64,000 nt of DNA, from the NCBI GenBank assembly GCA_002325375.1, contig DCRZ01000009.1, positions 416,661 to 480,660 of the forward strand. Direction: 5' to 3'. This DNA comes from Rhodospirillaceae bacterium UBA1479 (lineage in GTDB: Bacteria; Pseudomonadota; Alphaproteobacteria; Rhodospirillales; Casp-alpha2). The translations under genes were made by a program, and so were the position numbers. Positions within the stretch are counted from its first letter, which is position 1. Every line of letters starts with the position of its first letter. Positions 32,418 through 40,485 of the stretch are shown here, piece after piece. Under the pieces are notes generated by a model. It was not told the origin of the DNA. It worked only from the letters and a program-made list of their open reading frames with translations, and searched no databases.

Positions 32418-33190
32418 GCGCGGATGATGAAAACGTCCTGGGCCGCTGGTCCCGGCTGAAGCGTACACGTGCCAAGGGCGAGGCCGTCGAGGAGGCTCCC
32501 GTCCAGGTCGCCCGCCGGGGTGCTGCCGGTCCGGTTGCGGGAACGCCGCAGGCTGCGGCTGAAGAAGCCACCACGTTGGCGACCACGGCCGAGGGCGCTG
32601 CCGCAGATGAAGATGTCCGTGAATTGACCGCCGAGGAAGCGGCCTATGTGGAAACCCTGCCGCCGCTCGATCAATTGAACCCGGACAGCGATTTCACCGG
32701 GTTCATGGACAAGCGGGTGCCTGACTTTCTGCGCCGTCAGGCGTTGCGCAAGCTGTGGCTCAGCGATCCCGCCTTCAGCCTTATCGACGGCATGCACGAG
32801 TACGGCGAGGATTACTCCATGATGGCGCAACTGGCCGCCGGGGCCTCTGCATACCGTCCGAACGAAGGTGGCTATGGCTGGCGAGACAAGCCGAAAGAGC
32901 TGGAAACCGAAGAGGCTGCAGTGGACGGGGAGCCGCAGGTAGCGGCGGAGAAGGTGGTTGCCAATGACGGCGAAGCGGCGGAGGAATCCATCACGGACAA
33001 GGCCCGTCGGGTCCAGGATCGAGGCGGATCCAGCGTCAGTTTGCCGACCTATACGGCTAATCCCTACTATCAGACCCCCGGAGAGCGCCATCCAGCGCCC
33101 GAAACCCTGCCGGAACCGGCCAGGGCACAGGTTTCCCGCGTCGAGAGTGATGACGACGGCCTGGGAGACGGTGAGGACGACCTCGCCTGA
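32414..33190 (+). CDS. DUF3306 protein, formate dehydrogenase locus
   Basis: The 258-residue protein matches DUF3306: NVLGRWSRLKR at the start, then ETLPPLDQLNPDSDFTGFMDKRVPDFLRRQALRKLW (in part DSDFTGFMDKRVPDFLRR) and LSDPAFSLIDGMHEYGEDY. The remaining half is disordered and acidic (EEAAVDGEPQVAAEKV). It pairs with DUF3305 in formate dehydrogenase loci and is expected to help maturation of the enzyme. ATG 32414 overlaps the DUF3305 stop by four bases. Confidence 0.9.
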   Translation: MSADDENVLGRWSRLKRTRAKGEAVEEAPVQVARRGAAGPVAGTPQAAAEEATTLATTAEGAAADEDVRELTAEEAAYVETLPPLDQLNPDSDFTGFMDKRVPDFLRRQALRKLWLSDPAFSLIDGMHEYGEDYSMMAQLAAGASAYRPNEGGYGWRDKPKELETEEAAVDGEPQVAAEKVVANDGEAAEESITDKARRVQDRGGSSVSLPTYTANPYYQTPGERHPAPETLPEPARAQVSRVESDDDGLGDGEDDLA

Positions 33191-33467
33191 CCCGCTCCGC
33201 AGGGGCTCGACAGCCGCGAACTTCAGCTATGTGATGCCTGCTAAGCCCATGAAAAAACTGGGGCTTAATGGTGATTTTTCCGCATGGCGGAATAGGGGGT
33301 CCGTTGACTTGGCGGGCGAAAAGGCGTTCACTTGGTAGATTGGCGGGAAAAAGAATCCGCGGTGGGCCGGTTTTGGGGCCTGCAGCGTAAATAACCCCGC
33401 TCATGAGGCATCGGAATCCGCCGAATCAACAGGTGGAACCGGCGGAAGGAGAACAAGGATTATCCAA

Positions 33468-34133
33468 GTGGAGGCCAGTGCCACTATGGGAAGCGGCGCC
33501 AAGGGAGAACGGCAGCTTTCCGACCCTAAGAACAAGACCGACCAGACCGCCGTGCCCGAAGAGGACATGCAGCGGGCTGGCATTTATGCGTTGTTGTCGC
33601 GGCTTCTTGCCAAGCCCATGGACAACGACACGATCGCCTTTGTGCGCGACTTGGCTGGTGATGAAAGCCCCCTGGGCCAAGCGGTCAACGCCCTGGCGGC
33701 CATGGCCAAGCGCACGACCCAGGCGGTTGCCGAGGAAGAATTCACCGTCCTGTTCTACGGGTTTGGCGCCGGCGGCGAGTTGTCGCCCTTCGGGTCGCAA
33801 TACCTGACTGGGTTCGTCTACGAAAAGCCGCTGGCCGACCTGCGCCGCGATCTTGAGGAATTGGGCATTGCGCGCGCCGACGGCGTCAGCGATCCGGAAG
33901 ACCACATCGCCTTTGTTTGCGAAGTCATGCACGGGCTGATCACCGGTGCTTTCGGGCAGCCGGCAAGCCTGGAACGTCAGCGCGCGTTTTTTGAAAAACA
34001 TCTGGCGCCATGGGCCGGCCATTTCTTCGCCGACATGGAAAAGGCCAAGTCGGCGGCGCTCTACATGCCCGTCGGCGCGATCGGCAAACAGTTCATGGAG
34101 ATCGAACGCGACGCCTTCGGTTTCAGCCAGTAG
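33468..34133 (+). CDS. TorD/DmsD-family molecular chaperone
   Basis: The 221-residue protein is an all-helical TorD-type chaperone that protects a Tat-targeted molybdoenzyme during cofactor insertion. Features are RAGIYALLSRLLAKPMD, EEEFTVLFYGFGAGGELSPFGSQYLTGFVYEKPL (the YTxLFxG-PP-like segment), DHIAFVCEVMHGLI and FFEKHLAPWAGHFFADME. Candidate starts are GTG 33468 (used here) and ATG 33486. Its client is most likely the formate dehydrogenase catalytic subunit encoded immediately downstream, or the small Tat protein. Confidence 0.88.
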   Translation: MEASATMGSGAKGERQLSDPKNKTDQTAVPEEDMQRAGIYALLSRLLAKPMDNDTIAFVRDLAGDESPLGQAVNALAAMAKRTTQAVAEEEFTVLFYGFGAGGELSPFGSQYLTGFVYEKPLADLRRDLEELGIARADGVSDPEDHIAFVCEVMHGLITGAFGQPASLERQRAFFEKHLAPWAGHFFADMEKAKSAALYMPVGAIGKQFMEIERDAFGFSQ

Positions 34134-34308
34134 GCGCGCGGCCCGGTTGCCCCGGAAACGGATCGGGCGACCGGATGAGAAGATAGAGTTTTCGGAATTG
34201 CGGGGACCGGCCCAGGCCGTTTTCCGCCGTCAACAGCAAGACCCGAAACGGGCGTTTGGTACCAAGGAAGTGGAAGTAACTGTGATCACAATCTTTGAGG
34301 AGACTGCG

Positions 34309-34506
34309 ATGAGCGAACAAAAGCAAAAGCTCGGCCGCCGTGAATTCCTGAAGAAAGCAGCCGTCACCGGCGGCGCCGCGGGTGTTGCCGCGGTTGCGCT
34401 TTCCCAGGGGTCCGCGGAAGCGGCCGTGGTTTCCGGTGGCCCGAAATCGTCGGGGTATCGTGAAACCGAGCACGTCAAAACGTACTACGACCTCGCGAGG
34501 TTCTAG
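34309..34506 (+). CDS. Small twin-arginine-signal protein of the formate dehydrogenase region
   Basis: The 65-residue protein starts at ATG 34309 after a GAGGAG site. It has a twin-arginine signal (GRREFLKKAA) followed by the hydrophobic VTGGAAGVAAVALS and an AEAA cleavage region, and a short tail ending HVKTYYDLARF. Such proteins are a known feature of this formate dehydrogenase locus (formate_TAT type). It has no cofactor motif; roles in export or assembly of the catalytic subunit have been proposed. It lies 38 bases before the catalytic subunit gene. Confidence 0.9.
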   Translation: MSEQKQKLGRREFLKKAAVTGGAAGVAAVALSQGSAEAAVVSGGPKSSGYRETEHVKTYYDLARF

Positions 34507-34544
34507 TCGGGTTCTAACCCATCAACATTGGGAGATAACTTAAA

Positions 34545-37415
34545 ATGCTCACCAAAAAGAGCGACGGGGTGGCGATAGGCCCCCGTTTGAAGCAGGCACT
34601 GGCCGGCGTGGTCGGCGGGTCCATGGACCGCCGTACGTTCCTGAAGCGTTCAGGGATCACTGCTGGTGGCGCCGCGCTTCTTTCCGCTGCACCGTTGGGC
34701 TTGGCCAAACCGGCCAAGGCGGCGACCGCGGCGGCGAAAGGCATGACGCAAGTCAAATCCGTTTGTACGCACTGTTCCGTCGGCTGCACCGTCATCGCGG
34801 AAGTCGACAACGGCGTGTGGGTCGGCCAGGAGCCGGGCTTCGACAGCCCGCTGAACCTGGGGTCCCATTGCGCCAAGGGTGCGTCGGTCCGCGAGCACGC
34901 CCACGGCGATCGTCGGCTGAAGTATCCGATGAAGCTCGAAGGCGGCAAGTGGAAGCGGCTTTCCTGGGACGCAGCCATCAACGAAATCGGCGACAAGATG
35001 CTCGACATCCGCAAGTCGTCGGGCCCCGATTCCGTGTACTGGCTCGGTTCCGCCAAATTCAACAACGAACAGTCCTACCTGTTCCGGAAGTTCTACGCCT
35101 TCTGGGGTTCGAACAACGGCGACCATCAGGCCCGTATCTGTCACTCGACCACGGTCGCGGGTGTTGCCAACACCTGGGGCTACGGCGCCATGACGAACTC
35201 CTACAACGATATGCACAATTCGAAGGCCATGTTCTTCATCGGCTCCAACGCCGCCGAAGCGCACCCGGTCGCGATGCAACATATCCTGAAGGCGAAAGAG
35301 CAGAACAACGCCGAACTCATCGTCTGCGACCCGCGCTTCTCGCGCACGGCCGCGCACGCCGATGAATACGTGCGGTTCCGCCCGGGCACGGACGTCGCCC
35401 TGATCTGGGGCATTCTGTACCACGTCTTCGAAAACGGCTGGGAAGATAAGACCTATATCAAACAGCGCGTTTACGGCATGGACGAGATCCGCGCCGAAGT
35501 GAAGAAGTGGACTCCGGAAGAAACCGAACGCGTCACGGGCGTTCCCGGCGCGCAGTTGAAGCGCGTCGCCCGCACGTTGGCCAACAATCGTCCCGGCACC
35601 ATCGTCTGGTGTATGGGCGGCACCCAGCACACCAACGGCAACAACAACACGCGGGCCTACTGCGTGTTGCAGCTGGCCCTTGGCAACATCGGCAAGGCCG
35701 GCGGCGGCGCCAACATCTTCCGCGGCCACGACAACGTTCAGGGTGCGACCGACTTCTGCATTCTGTCGCACTCGCTGCCCGGCTATTACGGTCTGGCGAC
35801 GGGGTCGTGGAAGCACTGGGCCCGCGTTTGGAAGGTCGATTACGACTACATCCTCGGCCGCTTCGCCTCGAAGAAGCTGATGGAGTCCAAGGGCATCCCG
35901 GTGTCGCGCTGGATTGACGGCGTTCTCGAAGACAAGAAGAACATGGATCAGCCGGACAATCTCCGGGCCATGGTTCTCTGGGGTCATGCCGTGAACTCCC
36001 AGACGCGTCTGCCGGAAATGAAGAAGGCGATGGAAAAGCTGGATCTGATGGTCGTCATCGATCCGGTCCCGACCTTCGCTTCCGTCATCCCGGACCGCAA
36101 GGACGGCGTTTATGTCCTGCCGGCGTCGACGCAGTTCGAAACCTATGGTTCCGTGACCGCGTCCAACCGGTCCCTGCAGTGGCGTGAAAGGGTTGTCGAG
36201 CCGATCTTCGAATCGCTGCCCGACCACACGATCATGTACAAGTTCGCCAAGAAGCTCGGCTTCGAGAAGGAGATGTTCAAGAACATCAAGGTCACGAATG
36301 ACGAGCCCTCGATCGAGGACACCACCCGTGAATACAATACGGGGATGTGGACCATCGGCTATACCGGTCAGTCGCCGGAGCGCCTGCGGGCCCACATGCA
36401 GAACCAGGCGACCTTCGACAAGACGTCCCTGAAAGCCGTCGGCGGCGCTGTTGCCGGCGACTATTACGGCCTGCCGTGGCCCTGCTGGGGCACGCCGGAA
36501 CTGAAGCATCCGGGCACGCCGATCCTGTACGATCCGTCCAAGCCGGTCGCCGAAGGCGGCCTGAACTTCCGCGCCCGTTTCGGCGTGGAACGCAACGGCG
36601 TCAGCCTCCTTGCCGATGGTTCCTATTCCGTCGGTTCGGAAATCAAGGACGGTTATCCCGAGTTCTCGATGGCGGTTCTCAAGAAGCTGGGTTGGGACAA
36701 GGACCTGACCGAAGCGGAATTGAAGGTCATCGAAGGGATTGCCGGCGACAAGACCAACTGGAAGACCGACCTTTCGGGCGGTATCCAGCGCGTCGCCATC
36801 AAGCACGGTTGTGCGCCCTTCGGGAACGCCAAGGCCCGTGCGATCGTCTGGACCTTCCCGGATCCGGTGCCGTTGCACCGCGAACCGCTCTACACGCCCC
36901 GGCGGGATCTTCTGCCCAAGTACGAAACGTACAAGGACACGAAGAACTACCGTCTGCCGACGGCGTACGAGTCCATCCAGAAGCAGGACCATTCCAAGAA
37001 GTTCCCGACCATCCTCACCTCCGGCCGCCTTGTTGAATACGAAGGTGGTGGTGACGAAAGCCGCGCGAACAAGTGGCTTGCGGAACTGCAGCAGGACATG
37101 TTCTGCGAGGTCAATCCGGTCGATGCCAACAATGCCGGCATCAAGGACGGTCAGCAGATGTGGGTGTACTCGCCGGAAGGCGGCAAGGTGAAGGTCAAGG
37201 CCCTGGTCACGGAACGTGTGGCTCCGGGTGTTGTCTTCATGCCGTTCCACTTCGGTGGTCACTGGCAGGGCGCAAGCCTTCGCCACAAGTATCCGGATGG
37301 GGCCGATCCTTATGTGTTGGGCGAAGCGTCCAACATGTGCGGTACCTACGGTTACGACATCGTGACCCACATGCAAGAGACCAAGGTCACCTTGTGCCGC
37401 ATCGAAACGGCCTAG
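34545..37415 (+). CDS. fdhA: Respiratory formate dehydrogenase, catalytic molybdopterin subunit
   Basis: The 956-residue subunit oxidises formate to CO2 at a bis-MGD molybdenum or tungsten site in the periplasm. The Tat signal is MDRRTFLKRSG (RR at 29-30). A [4Fe-4S] cluster is bound by CTHCSVGC (74, 77, 81) and the next Cys in LGSHCAKG. The active-site metal ligand is Cys199 in ARICHSTTVAG, a Cys rather than selenocysteine; the frame contains no UGA there. GGTQHTNGNNNTRAYC and FRGHDNVQGATDF are typical of FDH-N-like enzymes, as is the C-terminal CNMCGTYGYDIVTH-like end (SNMCGTYGYD). It forms a complex with the ferredoxin and cytochrome b subunits downstream. Confidence 0.96.
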   Translation: MLTKKSDGVAIGPRLKQALAGVVGGSMDRRTFLKRSGITAGGAALLSAAPLGLAKPAKAATAAAKGMTQVKSVCTHCSVGCTVIAEVDNGVWVGQEPGFDSPLNLGSHCAKGASVREHAHGDRRLKYPMKLEGGKWKRLSWDAAINEIGDKMLDIRKSSGPDSVYWLGSAKFNNEQSYLFRKFYAFWGSNNGDHQARICHSTTVAGVANTWGYGAMTNSYNDMHNSKAMFFIGSNAAEAHPVAMQHILKAKEQNNAELIVCDPRFSRTAAHADEYVRFRPGTDVALIWGILYHVFENGWEDKTYIKQRVYGMDEIRAEVKKWTPEETERVTGVPGAQLKRVARTLANNRPGTIVWCMGGTQHTNGNNNTRAYCVLQLALGNIGKAGGGANIFRGHDNVQGATDFCILSHSLPGYYGLATGSWKHWARVWKVDYDYILGRFASKKLMESKGIPVSRWIDGVLEDKKNMDQPDNLRAMVLWGHAVNSQTRLPEMKKAMEKLDLMVVIDPVPTFASVIPDRKDGVYVLPASTQFETYGSVTASNRSLQWRERVVEPIFESLPDHTIMYKFAKKLGFEKEMFKNIKVTNDEPSIEDTTREYNTGMWTIGYTGQSPERLRAHMQNQATFDKTSLKAVGGAVAGDYYGLPWPCWGTPELKHPGTPILYDPSKPVAEGGLNFRARFGVERNGVSLLADGSYSVGSEIKDGYPEFSMAVLKKLGWDKDLTEAELKVIEGIAGDKTNWKTDLSGGIQRVAIKHGCAPFGNAKARAIVWTFPDPVPLHREPLYTPRRDLLPKYETYKDTKNYRLPTAYESIQKQDHSKKFPTILTSGRLVEYEGGGDESRANKWLAELQQDMFCEVNPVDANNAGIKDGQQMWVYSPEGGKVKVKALVTERVAPGVVFMPFHFGGHWQGASLRHKYPDGADPYVLGEASNMCGTYGYDIVTHMQETKVTLCRIETA

Positions 37416-37432
37416 GTTAGGGAGACGCAACA

Positions 37433-38029
37433 ATGGCAAGAATGAAGTTCCTTTGTGATGCCGAGCGCTGCATTGAATGCAACGCGTGCGTTACCGCGTG
37501 TAAGAACGAGCACGAGGTACCGTGGGGCATCAACCGCCGCCGCGTCGTCACTATCCGTGACGGCCAGCCCGGCGAACGGTCCATTTCGGTGGCCTGCATG
37601 CACTGCTCCGACGCGCCGTGCATCGCGGTCTGCCCCGTGGACTGCATCTACCAGACGGAAGAAGGCGTGGTCCTGCACTCCAAGGACCTGTGCATCGGTT
37701 GTGGTTACTGCTTCTTCGCGTGCCCGTTCGGCGCGCCGCAGTATCCGCAGTCCGGCAACTACGGAAGCCGGGGCAAGATGGACAAGTGCACCTTCTGCGC
37801 CGGTGGTCCGGAGGAAGACAACTCCGCCGCCGAATTCCAGAAGTACGGCCGTAACCGCCTTGCGGAAGGCAAGTTGCCGCTGTGCGCCGAAATGTGTTCG
37901 ACCAAGGCTCTCTTGGGCGGCGACGGCGACATGGTGTCCAACATCTACCGCGAGCGTGTCGTGGCCCGTGGCTTCGGGTCCGGCGCCTGGGGCTGGGGCA
38001 CCGCCTATCAGTTGAAGGCGGGCTCGTAG
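37433..38029 (+). CDS. fdhB: Respiratory formate dehydrogenase, iron-sulfur subunit
   Basis: The 198-residue electron-transfer subunit carries four [4Fe-4S] cluster sets: CIECNACVTACK, CMHCSDAPCIAVCP, CIGCGYCFFACPFGAP and CTFCAGG with a downstream CAEMC. It has no signal peptide and is presumed to be exported bound to the Tat-targeted catalytic subunit. It transfers electrons from the catalytic subunit to the heme b subunit. It begins 17 bases after fdhA with a GGGAG site. Confidence 0.95.
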   Translation: MARMKFLCDAERCIECNACVTACKNEHEVPWGINRRRVVTIRDGQPGERSISVACMHCSDAPCIAVCPVDCIYQTEEGVVLHSKDLCIGCGYCFFACPFGAPQYPQSGNYGSRGKMDKCTFCAGGPEEDNSAAEFQKYGRNRLAEGKLPLCAEMCSTKALLGGDGDMVSNIYRERVVARGFGSGAWGWGTAYQLKAGS

Positions 38030-38053
38030 GTCCATCCGGTAGCGTAATCTGGG

Positions 38054-38092
38054 AGGGGTGCCTCGCTGCAACCAGCAGAGGGGCGCCCCTTT
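38054..38092 (+). other. Intra-operon hairpin after fdhB
   Basis: AGGGGTGCC with the inner stem GCTG-CAAC-CAGC and the distal GGCGCCCCT form a bulged GC-rich hairpin, followed by TTT, 25 bases after the fdhB stop. It could attenuate transcription into the lipoprotein and cytochrome genes or protect the fdhAB message from decay. Confidence 0.45.
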
Positions 38093-38133
38093 CCGGCTAC
38101 TGGAACCAAACGGGGTGTGACAAGGAAATCAAT

Positions 38134-38451
38134 ATGACCGGAAAGCGCATGACGACCGCCCGCATGGTCAGGACATTGGGGGGGATCGCGATCGCCGCGA
38201 TCGCACTCACGGCCTGCCGCGCGGACGAACAGGGCCGACTGATTCGATACGAGCCCGGTGTCTACAAGGGCAAGCCCGATACCCAGTTGAGCGAGTCTCG
38301 GCTTGAGGAACTTCGCAACCGTGCCCGCAATCAAGGTGGGGTGACGGGGGCCGGCTACGCCGGTGGGGCGGCGCCCAAGGCGTCGGAACCCGATGTGCGG
38401 CCGCCCGGCGAATTGAACCAGCGTACCCAGAAGCAGGGTGGCGTGAAATAG
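38134..38451 (+). CDS. Putative lipoprotein inside the formate dehydrogenase operon
   Basis: The 105-residue product has an N-terminal hydrophobic segment ending in a lipobox (AIALTAC, Cys near residue 28), predicting a periplasmic lipoprotein. The mature part contains RYEPGVYKGKPDTQLSE and ELRNRARNQGG, then a proline/glycine-rich tail with QRTQKQGGVK. ATG 38134 follows AAGGAA. It sits between the ferredoxin and cytochrome b subunits of the enzyme, so it probably is a membrane-tethered accessory or assembly subunit, but I do not recognise a named family. Confidence 0.7.
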   Translation: MTGKRMTTARMVRTLGGIAIAAIALTACRADEQGRLIRYEPGVYKGKPDTQLSESRLEELRNRARNQGGVTGAGYAGGAAPKASEPDVRPPGELNQRTQKQGGVK

Positions 38452-38500
38452 GCCTGCGCGTCTAAGCAGGTTCGCAAGATATATGACGGGGAAACGTAAT

Positions 38501-39607
38501 ATGACCTGGTCGAATATTCGTAAACTGGTGGGGGCGCTGGCTCTCGCCCTGATGGTGGCCTACGGTGGCGCGGCGGTCCTGACCGGCTCGCCGGCGCTCG
38601 ACATGGCCCAGGCACAGGCGCAGACGGGCGGGCAAGTTCCCGGTGGCGCAAGCGGTGCCCTGTCCCAATCGGAAATGTGGCGTGCCGTGCGCGGCGGCAT
38701 CACGGGAACGGTGTCCATTCCCGACAAGCAGGCGGGTCAGCTCGTGCAGTCGGACGGCGACGTCTGGCGGGCTGCCAAGAACGGCCCGCTCAGTCAGTTC
38801 GGCGGCATTTTCCTGCTGGTGTCCATTATTGCCATCGCCGCCTTCTTCCTGATCCGCGGCAAGATCCGCATCGACCACGGTCGCGACCCGCAGGGCCGCA
38901 CGATCGAACGTTTCAACGCGTTGGAGCGCGCGACGCACTGGTTGACGGCTTCAAGCTTCATCGTGCTGGGCCTGACGGGCCTGAACGTGTCCTACGGCCG
39001 CTTTGTGCTGAAGCCCATTCTGGGGCCGGATGCCTTCGGGGCGCTGACCTACTACGGCAAGCTGGCGCACAACTACATCGCCTTCGCCTTCATTCTGGGC
39101 ATCGTGATGATGTTCTTCCTGTGGGTTCGTCATAACATTCCGACGCTGCGTGACCTGAAATGGCTGGCTGTCGGCGGTGGTCTGTTTTCCAAGGGCGTAC
39201 ATCCGGAGGCCCCGCGCTTTAACGCCGGTCAGAAAATCGTTTTCTGGCTGGTCATTCTGGGCGGTGCGTCCCTGAGCCTGTCGGGTCTGGCGCTGATGTT
39301 CCCGGGCGACATTCAGCCCTGGGCCGGCACTTTTGCCATCGTTAACAAGCTGGGTGCGGATCTACCGACCAGCCTGTCGATTCTCCAGGAAACGCAGCTT
39401 TCCGTACTGTGGCATTCCCTGGTGGGGCTGATCATGATCGGCGCCATCATCGGCCATATCTACATCGGCTCGCTGGGTATGGAAGGCGCGATCGACGCCG
39501 TCGCCTCCGGTCAGGTCGACCTCAACTGGGCGAAAGAGCACCATTCGCTTTGGGTTGAAGAGGAAATGGCCAAGGGTAACGTGGGCGGCACGCAGCCCGC
39601 CGAATAG
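38501..39607 (+). CDS. fdhC: Respiratory formate dehydrogenase, cytochrome b (gamma) subunit
   Basis: The 368-residue inner-membrane subunit binds heme b and passes electrons to the quinone pool. After a signal-like helix it has a periplasmic segment with EMWRAVRGGITGTVSIPDKQAG, frequent in this subfamily, then four main helices. Heme His candidates are in ERATHWLTA, KLAHNYIAFAF and WHSLVGLIMIGAIIGHIYIGS. ATG 38501 follows GGGGAAA at good spacing; ATG 38483 is an alternative. A strong terminator follows the gene, so it closes the operon. Confidence 0.93.
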   Translation: MTWSNIRKLVGALALALMVAYGGAAVLTGSPALDMAQAQAQTGGQVPGGASGALSQSEMWRAVRGGITGTVSIPDKQAGQLVQSDGDVWRAAKNGPLSQFGGIFLLVSIIAIAAFFLIRGKIRIDHGRDPQGRTIERFNALERATHWLTASSFIVLGLTGLNVSYGRFVLKPILGPDAFGALTYYGKLAHNYIAFAFILGIVMMFFLWVRHNIPTLRDLKWLAVGGGLFSKGVHPEAPRFNAGQKIVFWLVILGGASLSLSGLALMFPGDIQPWAGTFAIVNKLGADLPTSLSILQETQLSVLWHSLVGLIMIGAIIGHIYIGSLGMEGAIDAVASGQVDLNWAKEHHSLWVEEEMAKGNVGGTQPAE

Positions 39608-39630
39608 CCTTTCGCTGATCATCCAACGTC

Positions 39631-39665
39631 AAAAGGCGGTCCTCAAAAGGGGCCGCCTTTTTTCT
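39631..39665 (+). terminator. Intrinsic terminator of the fdh operon
   Basis: AAAGGCGG (39632-39639) pairs with CCGCCTTT (39653-39660), extended by T-G and C-G pairs, with a short loop and a run of six T. It lies 24 bases after the fdhC stop. Confidence 0.88.
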
Positions 39666-39681
39666 TGCTGAATTGGAATGG

Positions 39682-39708
39682 CAAAACCGGCGGGTGTGGC
39701 CGCCGGTT
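39682..39708 (-). terminator. Intrinsic terminator of the 41-residue peptide gene
   Basis: Read leftward, AACCGGCGG (39708-39700) and CCGCCGGTT (39693-39685) form a 9-bp stem with a six-base loop, followed by TTTT. It begins 29 bases past the stop codon of the leftward small gene. Confidence 0.75.
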
Positions 39709-39736
39709 CTGCCGATTAGGTAAGGCGTCGAAGGGC

Positions 39737-39862
39737 CTATTTCAGGCGCACGTTGCTCGTCGAATACTTCTCACCCGCGGTCATGTTCGTGGCGTTCAAG
39801 GCGAACCCCGCGACGACGGCGATGATGACGGCGGCAATGGTACCGGTCCAGAATGATTGCAT
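39737..39862 (-). CDS. Small single-pass membrane protein (41 aa)
   Basis: ATG 39862 is preceded by GGGGTGG at seven bases, and the frame ends at TAG 39739-39737. The product has one hydrophobic helix (WTGTIAAVIIAVVAGFAL) and a short polar tail (NATNMTAGEKYSTSNVRLK, cited in part as GEKYSTSNVRLK). It has its own intrinsic terminator downstream, which strongly supports a real gene. The layout (short N-terminus, helix, C-terminal tail outward) resembles small subunits of membrane complexes; a link to the adjacent formate dehydrogenase is possible but unproven. Confidence 0.68.
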   Translation of the reverse strand: MQSFWTGTIAAVIIAVVAGFALNATNMTAGEKYSTSNVRLK

Positions 39863-40075
39863 GGTTTCCACCCCTTCTTATAAACCGCCGACGGCTGTTC
39901 GCCCGGCGGGTTCAGATGACAGTATTCTAGTGGATTGCCACGCTGATTCAACTCACGCTTCCATGCTGTGGAAAGGAGAGCGCTCCGCGGTGCGGGGACG
40001 GTGCTGGCGCATGACAGGCGTGTGCTCAGGGGTTATGCTGGTCCGGTCAAATGAAAAGCCGTTAAAGGGGGTACC

Positions 40076-40435
40076 ATGTCCGACAACAGCGGCGGAGACG
40101 CACAGATCGCTTCGCAGGCCTTCGTAAAACACCTTGAAGATTCTGGTTTCTTTAATCAGATCAAAGATCTGGAGGGAAACCTCACGAAGATTGCTGAAGA
40201 GCTGCAAAGCTTCGGGCAGGCTGCCCAGGCGCGCATGGAGGAATCGGAAAATCTGGCGGCCCATATTCTGGCCATCGAATCGATTCTCGCGGTCGTGCTC
40301 AAGGCGTCCGGCGTAACGCTGGAAGACGTGCGGGCCGAGGTCAAGGACCGCACGGCGGCGATCTCCGGCGTCAAGGAAGGCAGCCCGTCCGTCCACGCAA
40401 TCGCCGAGGACATCGTCAAACGCGGGCAGACCTGA
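40076..40435 (+). CDS. Hypothetical helical protein (119 aa)
   Basis: The product is hydrophilic and helical, with AFVKHLEDSGFFNQIKDLEGNLTKIAEELQSFG (in part KHLEDSGFFNQIKDLE) and LAAHILAIESILAVVLKASGVTLEDVRAEVKDRT. There is no signal peptide or Cys. The start ATG 40076 follows AAAGGGGG. It lies between the two formate dehydrogenase units and is followed by a terminator shared with the convergent fds operon. I do not recognise a family. Confidence 0.65.
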   Translation: MSDNSGGDAQIASQAFVKHLEDSGFFNQIKDLEGNLTKIAEELQSFGQAAQARMEESENLAAHILAIESILAVVLKASGVTLEDVRAEVKDRTAAISGVKEGSPSVHAIAEDIVKRGQT

Positions 40436-40459
40436 AAACGGGGGCCTGAGCCCCCGTTT
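40436..40459. terminator. Bidirectional hairpin between convergent genes
   Basis: AAACGGGGGC (40436-40445) and GCCCCCGTTT (40450-40459) form a perfect 10-bp stem with loop CTGA. Leftward the stem ends in TTTTC, rightward in TTTCCC, so it may end both the 119-residue gene and the fds operon. Confidence 0.7.
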
Positions 40460-40485
40460 CCCAACGCAATCATTTTCTCTCGGTT

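Noticed and set aside
33242..33267. Inverted repeat TAAGCCC/GGGCTTA after the DUF3306 gene as terminator
   Set aside because: The stem is only seven pairs with a 12-base loop and the T-run is nine bases away, so it is too weak to call.
33251..33338. A 28-residue frame starting MKKLGLNGDF before the TorD-like gene
   Set aside because: It overlaps the inverted repeat, has no ribosome site at useful distance and no support from context.
35139..35141. Possible selenocysteine in the catalytic subunit of the respiratory formate dehydrogenase
   Set aside because: The codon at the metal-ligand position is TGT (Cys), and the second enzyme also has a Cys codon there (42145-42147, minus strand).
34650..37439. 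A 929-codon leftward open frame antisense to the formate dehydrogenase catalytic subunit
   Set aside because: No domain, no start signal, and full overlap with fdhA.
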